Assembly (NCBI GenBank): GCA_948144175.1
Contig: CANXME010002067.1
Coordinates: forward strand, 1,550,001-1,614,000
Length of the DNA: 64,000 nt
DNA from: Closterium sp. NIES-65
Taxonomy: Eukaryota; Streptophyta; Zygnematophyceae; Desmidiales; Closteriaceae
Reading direction: 5' to 3'
The position numbers and the translations under genes were made by a program. Positions within the stretch are counted from its first letter, which is position 1; each line of letters starts with the position of its first letter. Shown here in pieces: positions 1 through 10,650 of the stretch. Below the pieces are notes generated by a model. That model worked only from the letters and a program-made list of their open reading frames with translations. It was not told the DNA's origin and made no database searches.

Positions 1-523
1 ACTGTCACCCCCTCATACAGCAGCCGTACAGGTCCCTTCTTGCCACGAAACTTCTACCGGTACGTGTCGACGAATGCCTTCTGGCGCTCCGGCCACTCCT
101 GCATAACCTTGGTGCACTCCGCTTTTTCCAGAAAGATCCCTTCCTCCTAGTTAGCCGGGTTCAAGATCCGGCTTGCCACATGGAGGGGCATGCCACGTGC
201 TCTGCCCCGATGCACTCGATGATCGGTCGCAGGACGCCGGCGATGAACACGCTACTATTTGTCACCGCCTTGCAGTCGACCGCCTCGATGAAGACAACTC
301 CACTGTCGTTGATGCAGATGATGTTCATCTGCGCGCGGCCGCCCTCATCTTGCATCATGTCGCTGGCGATCGTCACGCCCGTCTCCTTCCACGACTTTGA
401 AGCGGGCGACAACGACTTCTCAATCCGCTGCTTGCACTCCAACAGGCTAGCACCTCCGACGATGTGTCGCTTGGGGGAGACGTAGTTCAGGCCGGCGGCA
501 TTGATGGCTCGCAGCATGTTGAG
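1..523 (-). pseudogene. Decayed hAT transposase fragment (DUF659 fused to a later segment)
   Basis: Read on the minus strand, about 523 to 185 aligns with residues 175-290 of the intact hAT transposase at 4689-6833: it keeps the GGASL, SDMM and VND-SG motifs of the DUF659 region. It stops just before the CMDGGSN motif and joins, in another frame near 180, a segment matching residues 505-540 (HVASRILNPAN...). That segment carries an in-frame TAG at 147-149 where the intact copy has Gln, and a second TAG near position 54. About 215 residues between the two parts are absent, including the second catalytic Asp and the C-x2-H motif, so it cannot encode an active enzyme. The left end runs off the window. 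This is an older, internally deleted relative, not the same copy. Confidence 0.8.
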
Positions 524-659
524 GAAGAGCGGTGTGCTCGCACTGAGACTCCGATGTGCGCGTCCCTGCGAAATAGAGAACCATCGCCTTGTCTGCCGCC
601 CGCCTTGCCGCGACCCCACCCTTGCCGTAAAAGTGTGAGAAAAGTAAAAACTATCCGCG

Positions 660-790
660 GACCTATGTTGAGAAAGACGCGTCCTGCGTCTGGACGCATG
701 CGTCCAGGCGCAGGACGCAGCACCAGGACCAGAAAGACGCACCAAAAGACGCAAGCCCGGGCAGGGCAAAAAAACCCCTCGGGCAGGCAG
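660..790. repeat. GACGC-rich dispersed repeat, copy 1
   Basis: The block consists of short GACGC/GCGTC inverted motifs followed by AAAAGACGCAAGCCCGGGCA and a run of A. A similar arrangement recurs at 2335-2470 and, partly, at 2615-2690, which points to a dispersed family. No protein is encoded. Confidence 0.5.
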
Positions 791-1649
791 ATAAAATGTT
801 GTAGGCCCTGGATGAGCACGGGGGCGGGTCGGGCTGTTCTGGCCCGCCTATTTCCCCTGTGACAATTTGCTTCGTCAACTTTACTTACAAGCTTGTCGAG
901 TTTATTACGTTGTCGACTATATCTCAGGCCAACAAATGCGGCCTGATTTGGTCGACCTGGGTTGGGAATTGATAGACTGGTTGGAAATTCTGTATTCAGT
1001 GCGGTGAAATACGGTTTTTGTTCTAATTTGAGTCAATTTCGTCAGATCTCGTTCTTGCGGGGACTTGACCCCCGCGACAAATGTCATGGGAGTCAAATTT
1101 GAGCTGTGCGACATTTTGTGCAAGCTCTAGCGCAAGCTCAGCTCACCCCTAGCTTCTCGCCATATATTTATACCTCACCTAGCTCGTTTTCAAACTTAGG
1201 TAATGGTGTTAGTTAACCGTTTTAAAGTAACGGTTATCTCAAAGGGTGACGAAATACTGCATTTGAGCTAAGAGGGGAGGGGGAGGGGGGTGACCTTCCA
1301 CACTTTCAATGGCTATTTTGGCAAGGGGGGGGCCAAGTGGAAAAAAATGATTGCGGAATTATATGATTGTTTTTTTTATGGTAAATAACGGTACAGGAAA
1401 AAAAATGTCACTTTTTTGTTAGACAAGAACGAGCGTCTTAAAGCTTCGGTATACATTTGAAAGGAGGGGTTCAAAATCCTGAGGAACTTGCAAGTTTGGC
1501 CCAAGACTATGAGGCGCAATATACAAACCCTAAACCCCGCTGACAAATGTATACTCAAGCTTTAATGTCAAAGATGCTCTTGTAAAAAAAAAAAAAAAAA
1601 AAAACACTTGCACAGAATCTCTTGTAGGCTTGAGCAAAAGACTCGGTTG

Positions 1650-1850
1650 GTTCAGGTTAGCCCGACCCGACCCGAGAATTTAGGCCAGTCGGGTCACGCC
1701 TTTCAATGGGCCTTTCAGGCCGACCCGAGCAAAGAACCCGACCCAACAACGAAAGTCAGGTCGGGATGGATCGGGCCTTGGGCCGACTTTGGCACAACCA
1801 GAAATCGGGTCAAAAACAAGGTAACCCTAAGGTCGATATCAAGGGGATAT
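1650..1850. repeat. CCCGACCCGA-rich dispersed repeat
   Basis: Repeated CCCGACCCGA and CGGGTCGGG words fill this block. Similar text recurs at about 2700-2900 and more weakly at 3260-3365. It behaves as a dispersed repeat family with no coding capacity. Confidence 0.45.
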
Positions 1851-1970
1851 TTTTCCCCTCAACATCAGTCCCGCTACGTAACTAACCGTCAGCCAAGAAA
1901 TCCTAGTTTCTAGGCAAGTACTAGTCGACTAAGTGCAAAGGATTAATGTCGCGAGCTTTGTAAAGAGTGA

Positions 1971-1972
<2 letters not shown>

Positions 1973-2047
<75 letters not shown>

Positions 2048-2091
2048 GGGGAGGGGGGGGGGGGGGGGGAGGGGGGGGGGAATTGTAGATT
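1973..2091 (+). repeat. Poly-G homopolymer tract
   Basis: There are 74 consecutive G from 1973 to 2046, then G runs broken only by single A to about 2091. The apparent poly-Gly and poly-Pro ORFs over it are artefacts. The tract could form stacked G-quadruplexes, and its exact length is probably unreliable in any assembly. Confidence 0.9.
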
Positions 2092-2334
2092 CAGTGCAGT
2101 AAAGGGTGGTAAGCAAAGTAGTGGCGAATTGGTTGGAAATGTTTGTTCCAACACGTTTGTTGGAAACGAGCGCCTTGGCTGAGAAATTTACAGGCAAAAT
2201 CTCGATATCCACAGATATCGCAACGAGACCGTCGATTTCTTGCTTTCAGCGGGCGAAATTGCCGATCTGTGCAGCGCGCGGGCGAGAGCGGTTTTCCTAA
2301 ACCGAACCAACCTCGAGTTGGCCCGACCCTGGGA

Positions 2335-2950
2335 GGAGAAAGACGCGTCCAGCGTCCAGGACGCAGGACGCTAGTTTCTGGCCCTTTACACATAGCAAAA
2401 GACGCAGGTCTGGGCAGGCAAAAAAAAACCACTCGGCAGCCCAAAAAAAAACTATAGGGCAGAGGGAAGTGGGGGGGGGGCTTAGCACACTTTCTTTGCA
2501 AAAATTCTCCCAAAGGACAAACTTTCCCCCAAAACACTAGAGCATCATGGTGAGTTGCAAATTTTCATCATCATGGTGAGGAAAAAAAAAATCCGGTCCG
2601 CACGAAAAACAAATCGCCCTGCGTCCTGCGTCTTTGCGTCAGGATGCAGCGTCCAGACGCAGGACGCTGGACGCCCCCAGCGTCTTTCTCCACCCAGGCC
2701 CGACCCGAAGTCGAGTCAGGCCTGACCCGGCCCTGTACCCCCGGCCCTGTCGAGACGGGTGCTGCGTGCTTTATGGGACAAACTAGAGCTCAAAGTCGGG
2801 TCAAGGTATTTAACATCCTGGCCCGGGCTTCCCGACCCGACCCGACCCGGAAACCCGCTTTGGCCCGACCAAGTCGGGACGGGTCGGGCCAGATGCTCAT
2901 GACTAATCTCTTGGTGCATAAGCAACACTCCTAACAGCCCCCTCATTCTA
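2335..2950. repeat. GACGC and CCCGACCCGA repeat cluster, copy 2
   Basis: The stretch repeats the GACGC/GCGTC words at 2340-2420 and 2615-2690 and the CCCGACCCGA words at 2700-2890, in the same company as at 660-790 and 1650-1850. I see no gene from 2092 to 3470. Confidence 0.45.
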
Positions 2951-3472
2951 CCTATGAAATTATACCCATGTTACAACGACAAATTCAAGTTTTTACTGAA
3001 AAAAACGATGGTTTTTTCCACCATTTTTAATAAATTTATTCTTCTTTATAATATTTCTGTATCAATTTTTTCGGTGCTTTTTTTATACGGTACTTTAGGG
3101 CCAATTTTTGAAAGAAAACGTCGTTTTTTTCACCTTTCGTCCAGGCGCTGGACGTGAATGCTACCGATACCTAGATTTCTTCTCTCCATCGCATTCTCTC
3201 CTCCCTCCATAATATTTTGGATCTGTCTCAGCTAAGTGTTTGTAAGGAAAGTTGGATGTGCTATGCGCGACCTGAGTCGTGCCTGGGCCAGAAACTGGCC
3301 TAGCAAGACCACAAAAGTGGCGGCCCGACTCGGGCTGACAGTCCGAAGGAGTCGGCCCGGCCCGCCTTTTGCTCATGCCTATCCTGAACCAATAGCATGA
3401 GCAAATTAACTCTTGTCCAGACAGGTAGTCCTGCACAGGAACGCTGCCACAGAGAAACCCATCCCAGTATTT

Positions 3473-3806
3473 GAAAGCCTTCCCAATGGGTTGTTAAGAA
3501 CCAGTCTTTGGTGAACCCATTGGGAAGGCTTTCTCAATGGGTTGTTAAGAACCGGTCTTTCCATTGTCCCTCCCTCTTCCAATTGGGAGGTCTAAGACCG
3601 GTTCTTCCAATTGGGAGGACAATGGAAAGACCGGTCATGAGGCTTAACATTGGAAGAGGGAGGTCCATTGTCCCTCCCTCTTCCAAGACCGGTTCTTCCA
3701 ATTTAACTATCTTTCTTTGGTGAACCCATCGGGAAGACTTTCAAAGGCTTTCTCACCAAAGAAGACAGTTAAATTGGAAGAGGGAGGGACAATGGAAAGA
3801 CCGGTT
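3473..3806. repeat. Nested inverted-repeat (foldback-like) element
   Basis: Two perfect inverted repeats are visible. A 20-bp pair at 3473-3492 and 3514-3533 is separated by 21 bp. A 35-bp pair at 3550-3584 and 3772-3806 is exact, beginning AACCGGTCTTTCCATTGTCC. Shorter copies of the same words lie between the arms (3600-3700). The whole could fold into a compound hairpin, as a foldback transposon or MITE would. No transposase and no clear target duplication were found. Confidence 0.65.
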
Positions 3807-3829
3807 CATGAGGAAAGGGAGTGCAAGAG

Positions 3830-4210
3830 AAATACTAAGAAACACACAGAGGCATCTGGAGATTGTATGGTCAGCACAGGTTCAATCAATAAAATGCACC
3901 AAGTAATTGCAAATACAGAGCACACAGAATGGTGACGCGATAAATAAAACAGAGGCACCCAATTCAAGACGAGCAAGAGTTGATGCACACATGGGGGATG
4001 CAAGACCAGTTAGAGTTGGTGCTCTCACATGCGGGTCACCATGCCTTGGGCATCGCACATCACATTGGAGGCCCAGCTACAGTCCCCCCCAGCCACCCAC
4101 CCAGGGAATGTGCGCCCCCACGCTTGCTGCAAGTCCTGCAGGACTTGCACTGGCGGCAGATGGTGGGGGAGAGGGAAGCAGGAGTGCAAGAGAAGGACAG
4201 AAGGAGGGGG
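3830..4210 (+). repeat. Dispersed repeat R1, copy A
   Basis: About 370 bp here match the reverse complement of 63400-63780 at roughly 75-80 percent by eye, including the palindrome around GCAAGTCCTGCAGGACTTGC. Both copies also keep an open frame with the shared peptide words ARVDAHMGDARP and SPAGLAL. Either a mobile non-coding repeat or a fragment of an old coding element would explain this. Confidence 0.6.
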
Positions 4211-4320
4211 TGGGGCAGGAAACGGAGGAAGGAAAAACCAGCTATCATAAGCTCTTTCCTACAATTGGGGAATGAGCAGTCCTCAGCTCCATAGGGCACA
4301 GCAAGTGATTAGACTACGAC

Positions 4321-4335
4321 CTTAGTGGGAATATA
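4321..4335 (+). repeat. hAT left terminal inverted repeat
   Basis: CTTAGTGGGAATATA matches the right end in inverted orientation with one mismatch over 15 bp. It directly follows the 8-bp target duplication at 4313-4320. Confidence 0.9.
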
Positions 4336-4688
4336 AGCTTATTGCGTATATAAGCTTATCTTATATACGCACTCGTATATACGCTAAACGCTTTCGGGCC
4401 GGGTTTGGGAATACGCTTTTCCGGGCAGAAAAAAAACTTCCCGGGCAGGGTCAAAAAAACCCTGGGAAGGGGGGGGGTATGGGGCAGGGGTTTGGGGTCT
4501 GAAATTTCAGAGTAAGTCACATACACCAAGGCCTGCACATAACTTTCCCCTACTCTCTAACTCTCTTACCACTACCATCACTACAATGGTACACTACACC
4601 ATCACGACCATCACTTATATCCTGGACTCTCTAGGTACTACTCCTTAGGCCTGGCCGCCCACTGCAATGCAAGCCACATATGCCCCCT

Positions 4689-6833
4689 CTACTTAGCGTA
4701 CTCGTCTTCGAGGATGTCGTCGTCGCTTTCCTCCTCATCCTCTCCCTTCGCCTCGTCTTCCAGCCCATTGTATCCCGCCGGGATTGGAGGCTCCACTCCT
4801 ATCCCGGCCACCACATGTGGCAGGACATTGGCGCGCGTGTGCCAGTTGCGCACAACATTCCAGTTGTGCGTAACATAGACCAAGTCCCTGCACTTGGCGG
4901 ATCCGAGCCTGTTCCGACGTGCAATGTGGACGACATCCCAAGATGACCATCCACGCTCACAAGGTGAGGCGGACACGGGCTGAGACAGCATCCATACCGC
5001 GAGCCCCGCCACACGTGGAGCATCGGTCCCATTCCACTGCCACCACTTCACCATGCTATACTTCCCCTCTTTCACCAGCTTCCTCTGTGCCACGGCTTCC
5101 GGCATCCCAAAAGAACCCTTCATGTCAAGAAACGCCCTCAACCCGTCCCCCAGCTCAAGCAAGATGCTGCAAGCGTCATCCCCCCCATCCCCGCGGCTCG
5201 CAAGGAACTCGGCGTACTGGCTGATGAACGCCTTGAAGACCTTCGTGCACTCGAGATCAGTGCCGAAGATATCTTCCTCCTGATTGGCGGGGTTGAGGAT
5301 GCGGCCAGCGACATGCATGGCGCATGCGAGGCTGCCGTCCCAGCGGTCTCTGAGGATCTTGCGGATCTGGTCCTTATCCGCGTTGCTCAGCTGCTCCTCG
5401 TCCGCATCGAGTAAGTCCCCCACGTCCTCAGTCAACTGAAGCATAACATCGTATATCCTCCCCATCATCCCCACGGCATGCCCGTCCGTCTGCCTCATCG
5501 CCTTATAGGGCAGCTTCAGGAGGGCAATGAAGAAGTCGGCCGTCTTCCACCAGGCGGCATCATGGATCAACGCAGCAAACGCGTCGCATGATTTCTTCCG
5601 GTCCCCTACCGCCCACTCCTTCCACCCCTCGCTCGTCACCATGTTGGTGAGGCTGCCGCGCATCGCACACAACCGGGAGATGGAGATGTAGTTCGTCCCG
5701 AACCTCGTTCCAGCAGGCTTCAGCGCTTCCAGAACCTTCCCCTCCACCAATTCCGGCGTGCGCAGGTACCCGCGGGTCCAATGGTGGTTGCGGACGAAGC
5801 TGCTAATCTCCCCTCCCTTGTCGACCACCGGCTTAGCCCACCCCATCTTCCCCACGTCTTCCAGGAGAAGATCCATCACATGGGTGGCGCACGGCACGTC
5901 TTGAATGTGCGGCCACTCCTGAATCAGTCGCTTCACCGCCGCCGCGTAGTTCGATCCCCCATCCATGCAGAACGCCACAACGTTCTCTGGCCCCACTTCC
6001 TCCACCACGGGCCTGAGAATCCCCGCCACGTAACCACCCGTTTTCTTCTCCATGTTGCAGTCAACACAGTCGTAGAAGACGGCGCCCGAATCATTGACGA
6101 GAAGAATGTTGGCCTGCGGCCTGCCCCTGCGGTCCGTCATCATGTCGGACGACACCGTCACGCCCGTCCGCTTCCAGCTCGTTTTCACGCCCACCAAACC
6201 CGCCTCGATGCCGTTGCGACACGCTACAAGGCTCGCACCGCCGACGTATTTCCGCTTGGGGGGGACGTAGTCTTTCCCGGCGCGGGAGACGTTGTTCAAT
6301 GCGTTGACCATCAGAGGATGGTCAATGTGGCGCTCGGGGATGTGGAGGGCGGCCCAAGCAAGCGCAAGTGACTCGTCCGCTTCTCGCTTTCGTGCAGCCG
6401 TATCCCCCTCGAGGTAATCGGTGATTCGCGCGCGCTTCCCACCGTCAGCCGTCACCGCGGCAACCGCGGCAGCAGCGGCCCGCCTCCTTTCGTCGGCCGC
6501 AGCAGTCTTTGCCTCGTAATGCGCTTTCATGGCCCGACGCACATCTTGCGGCACATCCTTGCACAACACCACTTCACGGCGTTTCATGCCCTTCCACGGC
6601 GCGAAGTGTTGCGCGCATCGGATGGCAGCACCGGTGTAGAGGTTGCTGCAGAACTTGCACTCGTACTGCTGGGCTTTACCCTCGACCCGCTTGACGATGC
6701 GGAAATGCTTGAAGACGACATGGTCGACGTCGGGGAGATACTCCCGTGCCTCGGTTAGAAGAGTCTGCGAGCTGCCAACGGTGTTAACTGACGGTGCCGT
6801 GGGAGGAGAAGTGGTAGTAGTCGACATAGGCAC
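4689..6833 (-). CDS. hAT-family transposase, 714 aa
   Basis: The protein would cut and paste the surrounding element by binding its ends. In order it has a BED-like zinc finger near residues 59-76 (C59-x2-C62, then C73 and H76), an Ala/Arg-rich linker, a DUF659 block (about 165-305) and a C-terminal hAT dimerisation region (about 590-660, WWQW... to SPCERGWS). Candidate acidic catalytic residues are D230 in SSDMM, D291 in CMDGGSN and E626 in CERGWS. The C315-x2-H318 pair is the CxxH motif typical of hAT enzymes. The tail is strongly acidic (EESDDDILEDE). Length, single exon and lack of stops fit an intact enzyme. The start at 6833 is the first ATG of the open frame. Its promoter should lie in 6834-7290, between the start and the right terminus. 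Confidence 0.92.
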   Translation of the reverse strand: MPMSTTTTSPPTAPSVNTVGSSQTLLTEAREYLPDVDHVVFKHFRIVKRVEGKAQQYECKFCSNLYTGAAIRCAQHFAPWKGMKRREVVLCKDVPQDVRRAMKAHYEAKTAAADERRRAAAAAVAAVTADGGKRARITDYLEGDTAARKREADESLALAWAALHIPERHIDHPLMVNALNNVSRAGKDYVPPKRKYVGGASLVACRNGIEAGLVGVKTSWKRTGVTVSSDMMTDRRGRPQANILLVNDSGAVFYDCVDCNMEKKTGGYVAGILRPVVEEVGPENVVAFCMDGGSNYAAAVKRLIQEWPHIQDVPCATHVMDLLLEDVGKMGWAKPVVDKGGEISSFVRNHHWTRGYLRTPELVEGKVLEALKPAGTRFGTNYISISRLCAMRGSLTNMVTSEGWKEWAVGDRKKSCDAFAALIHDAAWWKTADFFIALLKLPYKAMRQTDGHAVGMMGRIYDVMLQLTEDVGDLLDADEEQLSNADKDQIRKILRDRWDGSLACAMHVAGRILNPANQEEDIFGTDLECTKVFKAFISQYAEFLASRGDGGDDACSILLELGDGLRAFLDMKGSFGMPEAVAQRKLVKEGKYSMVKWWQWNGTDAPRVAGLAVWMLSQPVSASPCERGWSSWDVVHIARRNRLGSAKCRDLVYVTHNWNVVRNWHTRANVLPHVVAGIGVEPPIPAGYNGLEDEAKGEDEEESDDDILEDEYAK

Positions 6834-7287
6834 CAGGCGCTAGGGAATGCCCAGTGCTCTGCTGGTAGCGGGAGAAGACCTAATGAGTTGGATGTTGGGG
6901 GTGTGCGTGTTTAATAGCGAGTAGATTGGGGGAGTTGGAAGATGGGCAACTGAAGTTGGAATCGCAATTGGTTGTGAAGGTTTTGAATGCGGTACTGAGT
7001 GTGACCACCAAAATGTGAGGGAACGTGCAAGCGCGACTCGACGTACGTGACTTTCCATTCGCGGCTCAAACTTTCAACCCACGTCCACGCTAGCACACAG
7101 CGCGGACGTGACATTTGACCCCGCCAATGTGTTCGTCGTGCAATTCCGAAGCGAACCGTATAGGTTGAATTTTTTTGGCCGGGCTGCCCCTAAAAAAATT
7201 TGGCTAGCGTATAGCGTATTCGCTAGCGTTTTGCGTATTGCGTATAAACGCTAGCGTGTATACGCTAAACGCAAACAGTTCTGAGCG

Positions 7288-7302
7288 TATTTTCCCACTA
7301 AG
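7288..7302 (-). repeat. hAT right terminal inverted repeat
   Basis: On the minus strand this reads CTTAGTGGGAAAATA. It is followed on the plus strand by the second copy of the target duplication at 7303-7310. Confidence 0.9.
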
Positions 7303-7310
7303 ACTACGAC

Positions 7311-9839
7311 TACTAGTACTCGTGGTCGTATGTGAGCCACAACGCCTTGCGATTCCTGCATCCACCCATGGCAGCAAGTTACCCACACATCAAACTCCCC
7401 CAATGGAGCAGGAGAGAAAATATGGGGAGAAACAACACCCTGCTTTGGAGGGGGTGGGAGGGAAGAAGAGATTGATCAGCTCATCAACTTCATACAGCCT
7501 TCCCTCCCTCTTTCAAACCCTTCACAAGACATCAATAGAGCAGACAGGTGTGATGGGCAAGCACGAGAAAATTGTTCATGGTGAGAAAATGTTGGGAAAA
7601 TGTTGGGAAAATGCACACTGCTGCAATTCCGAACTCGAAGTTGGCGGATAAAGCTGTTAAGCATCATTCTATGGATGAGAAGCATGGATCTGATGGATAC
7701 GTGCGATAGCGCCACTTGACTTGACAATCCGCCACCGTGGCACGATTCGCGCCATTGCTGGAACCAACATTGTGCATGAGATTGAACCGAAGAAGAACTT
7801 TTGTAGCGGAAGACAGAGCGGAGTCGGGAAACTGTGACGAGGCGCGTAGGCACGATCACAGAGCAAAGTTGAATGCGTCCCGCGTGGTGCCATCGTGGTG
7901 TGAGAGCCTCCATGGAACCCTTGCTGGTGCAGTCTACTACCGTTACCAAGGCTCCATAACACATGAAATTTTTAAGGGCAACAAATACATGAAGATTGGA
8001 GGCGTGGAGGTTGAGAGCGGCGGCGGTCAACTGAACGGGGCCAAGTTCTTTCTACGACGAACCTTGGGAGTCGGCGAGCGGGACACATTGGACTGGAGAA
8101 ACCACGGCGATACACGTCAGAAAAATGAGTAGTCCGAGCCGAATGATTCGTCCCGCGCCGTCCGTTGCCATCGAGGTGCGGCGAGCTTCTGGGAAACTCT
8201 AAATTTGTAGATTTTATCACTTGTGAAGCTGCGAGCAACGAGTAGCAGTGACTTTAAGCGTCAATAGAAACGAGTGAATATCTGCAGGCGGTTAAGCCAA
8301 GAGACTTCGACAAACTTGAGGAACTTCCTAGCTTGAAGTAGGTTACTTAGCAAAATGAGGTAGTACAAGGGAGCAGGGAGGTGGGTGGGAGTTGAGCGAG
8401 TGAAATGGAGGTCCAGTTTCTTGCCAAATTGCTTCTCAATTTTTTACTGGCTGCGACAGGCCAACATCGCTAACGGCGTCGAATTCGCGAGTTGCGACGT
8501 CCCATTCACCAGTGGAGTGTGGATCTCGACAAATGCGAACTAACAGTCAAGTTACCCTGCACTCGCGAACTCTAACATGACGAGTTTCTGTGGTGGCGTG
8601 GCATGCCAGCAGTGCATGTCGAACCCAAAAATCCCGCATTGTCTGCAAGTCAGACGAAGCAGGGCAGTGGCTGACCCTGTTTGACGAACACCGACCTCCT
8701 CATTGGCTCTCGCAATAACAGAACTCGACGAAACCCTAACGAGCACAACAGCGTATGATACATAAGGGCGTGGATCTTCTGGTGTGGAATTTTTTTTTTA
8801 AAAGGTCGACGTTTTGCTGATAACCAGCTTCGCCAACTTCGTTTAGAGCTGTTGACGACGATCGTGTGCCCAAGCTCAGAGTTGAAGAAAACTGCAGGAC
8901 ACTGAGCTCGGGTCAGCCTCGCATATTATTTTCCCCAAGCACGTTTCTCCAATCGTGTCTTCTGCTGCCCACGCACGAAGAAGCTGCGAGCTTCGCGATG
9001 GTAACGAACCACCTCGCGAGCGGTTACCGAAGTTTGAACCGCCAACGAACCTCACTGTGCAGACCCGGTAACCTACGAAAGTTAGGCGCGATTCGGACTT
9101 TGCTGTACAAAGTCGAACTTTGGAAGTCGAGCATTTCTTGGCCATGTGCTCCACGTCAAAGGTGAACACGCGACTCGACAATTAAAGTATGAGATAGTCG
9201 ACTACAGGTCGACCAGTGTTCATTGTCAAACTGAGACTAAAAAACGTGAACTTCTGCCCGAAATTCAGAAGGCACGCGCCCTAACGGTTTCAGCATACGA
9301 AGAGGTACTAACATATTTGAAAATGCGACCAGCCCGTTCGCAACCTCGCGACCTGATGACATAGGAAACTAGCTGCTGAGCCCGTATAGCCTCTCAGACC
9401 CAATCCTACCTTATCGCGATCTAGAACTGTCAAGTGGTCTAGCGATATGATAAGAGTTGACAGTGCACAGTCGTGCGAATTCTGAGTTTACTTGAAAATC
9501 GGCAATATGGCACTAGCGCGTGATGTCAGAACGTGGTCTAAACTCCGCTTTCGCATGTCCTCCCCCGCCCCATCATTTTCCTCCTCCTCACCATCGCACA
9601 ATCTCCTTTGTGCGACGACGCCGCCGCTGTCGCAAGAAGCACAAGTGCGCAATTGGCACGGCGCATCATAGAAAGAAACGGCGGATACTCTTATTTCCCT
9701 CCCTCCCTCCCGCAGCTTCCAGCCAATTTCTCTCTGCCCCGAGCAAAATGGGCCTCTATGGCCATGATTCCTTTATCGGCCTTTCTTCCGTAACTGGCCC
9801 TATGATGTAGTATTCTCAAATAACGATCTCAAAACGTGG
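7311..9839. other. Intergenic stretch, no gene recognised
   Basis: Short ORFs of 60-190 codons exist on both strands but none shows a known motif or consistent splice signals. The composition is less extreme than in the flanking repeats. I see no inverted or tandem repeats longer than about 20 bp. Confidence 0.4.
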
Positions 9840-10190
9840 TTTTTTGCCCAGTCATCTGGATTCCGTATGAGTTGAATCAGTAATAGCGCTAATACTGCTG
9901 GCCGACATCCTTAATGCTACGGATTGGCGGCGGCAAGTCGAGCGAGCGGCGTCACGGGCTCAGTAGCTGCTCAGCGAGTGCCGAGAAAGTCGTAGCAAGT
10001 CACGAGGCAACGTCGCGAGCATCGCAGGCGTCGGACTGCACGAGCATTTGGCGATGGCGATGGTGGGTCAAACGGCGATCAAACATTGCCTTCCTCATCG
10101 TCGCCTTCAGCGCGGGTGGGAGAATCGTCTTCTCCCTACCTGCTCTTCTCCCGTGCATGTTCCCCCGGATCCTCGCCAATGTTTGCTCCT
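9840..10190 (+). repeat. Segmental repeat R2, copy A
   Basis: This block aligns in the same orientation with 16960-17310. The shared order is a CCGTATGAG-TGA word, GGCGATGGCAAGT-GAGCGAG, a GTGCCGAGAAA word, then GGGTTGTCTTCTCCCT-like sequence leading into a pyrimidine-rich tract. Identity is moderate by eye. It may be a duplicated 5' gene region or a dispersed repeat; no protein is recognised. Confidence 0.5.
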
Positions 10191-10384
10191 TATCCTCCTA
10201 TGCTTGTTTCAGATATCCATTCATTGTGTACCCCTTGCAAGAAATCTATACTCCCTTCTCTCCTCCAGCCCCCCTCTTTTCCTCCCCCTTTACCCCCTTT
10301 CTTCCCCCCCCAGCCCCCCCCTTAACCCCCTTTGTCATTTCTCCCCCCTCCATCCCCCCTCATGCTACATGTCACCCTCTCACA

Positions 10385-10510
10385 GGCTACGGAGAGTTGC
10401 TGAAAGTTGGGCACTACACGCGCAGGCAGTGGGTCCGGGCGGCCATTTCATCATCTTTCCTGCCGACCAGACGGCCCCTAGCCTTCGCCACCAGCAGGTA
10501 GCCGAGCAGG
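10385..10510 (+). other. Possible orphan exon
   Basis: A pyrimidine tract ending CTCTCACAG precedes about 120 bp open in two frames. One of these ends with a potential GT donor at CAGGTGCGAT. The peptide includes GHFIIFPADQTAP, which I could not assign to any family. Only splice-like borders and composition support it. Confidence 0.2.
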
Positions 10511-10546
10511 TGCGATCTGCGAGAGGTGTCCTGCTGAGGTGACATA

Positions 10547-10650
10547 TGGCTGGGTGGCGTAACACGCATGGCTGGGTGGCGTTACACGCATGGCTGGGTG
10601 GCGTTACACGCATGGCTGGGTGGCGTTACACGCATGGCTGGGTGGCCTGG
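10547..10650 (+). repeat. 22-bp tandem repeat
   Basis: The unit ATGGCTGGGTGGCGTTACAC plus GC is repeated about 4.6 times, almost perfectly. A pyrimidine-rich stretch without coding signal follows to about 11115. Confidence 0.9.

Larger units (their letters stand above)
524..1960. other. Gene-free stretch with dispersed repeat pieces
   Basis: No ORF here has a recognisable domain. Positions 660-790 hold a GACGC-rich block (palindromic GCGTCCTGCGTCTGGACGCA type motifs) followed by GCCCGGGCAGGGC and an A-run. A 21-base A tract lies at 1584-1604, and a block rich in CCCGACCCGA follows at 1650-1850. These look like fragments of dispersed non-coding repeats. Confidence 0.5.
4321..7302 (-). mobile_element. 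Complete hAT transposon
   Basis: This 2,982-bp element is delimited on three counts. The 8-bp sequence ACTACGAC occurs immediately outside both ends (4313-4320 and 7303-7310), the target-duplication length typical of hAT. The termini are inverted repeats: CTTAGTGGGAATATA at the left and the complement of CTTAGTGGGAAAATA at the right. Both subterminal regions are crowded with GCGTATA/TATACGC and GCTAGCGT words (4340-4400 and 7205-7290), as expected for transposase binding sites. Inside lies one uninterrupted transposase frame. The near-perfect ends and intact frame suggest a recent, possibly autonomous copy. Confidence 0.93.

Noticed and set aside
7476..8030. 184-codon minus-strand ORF
   Set aside because: No recognisable motif, no codon pattern distinguishing it from shadows, and competing ORFs in the other frames.
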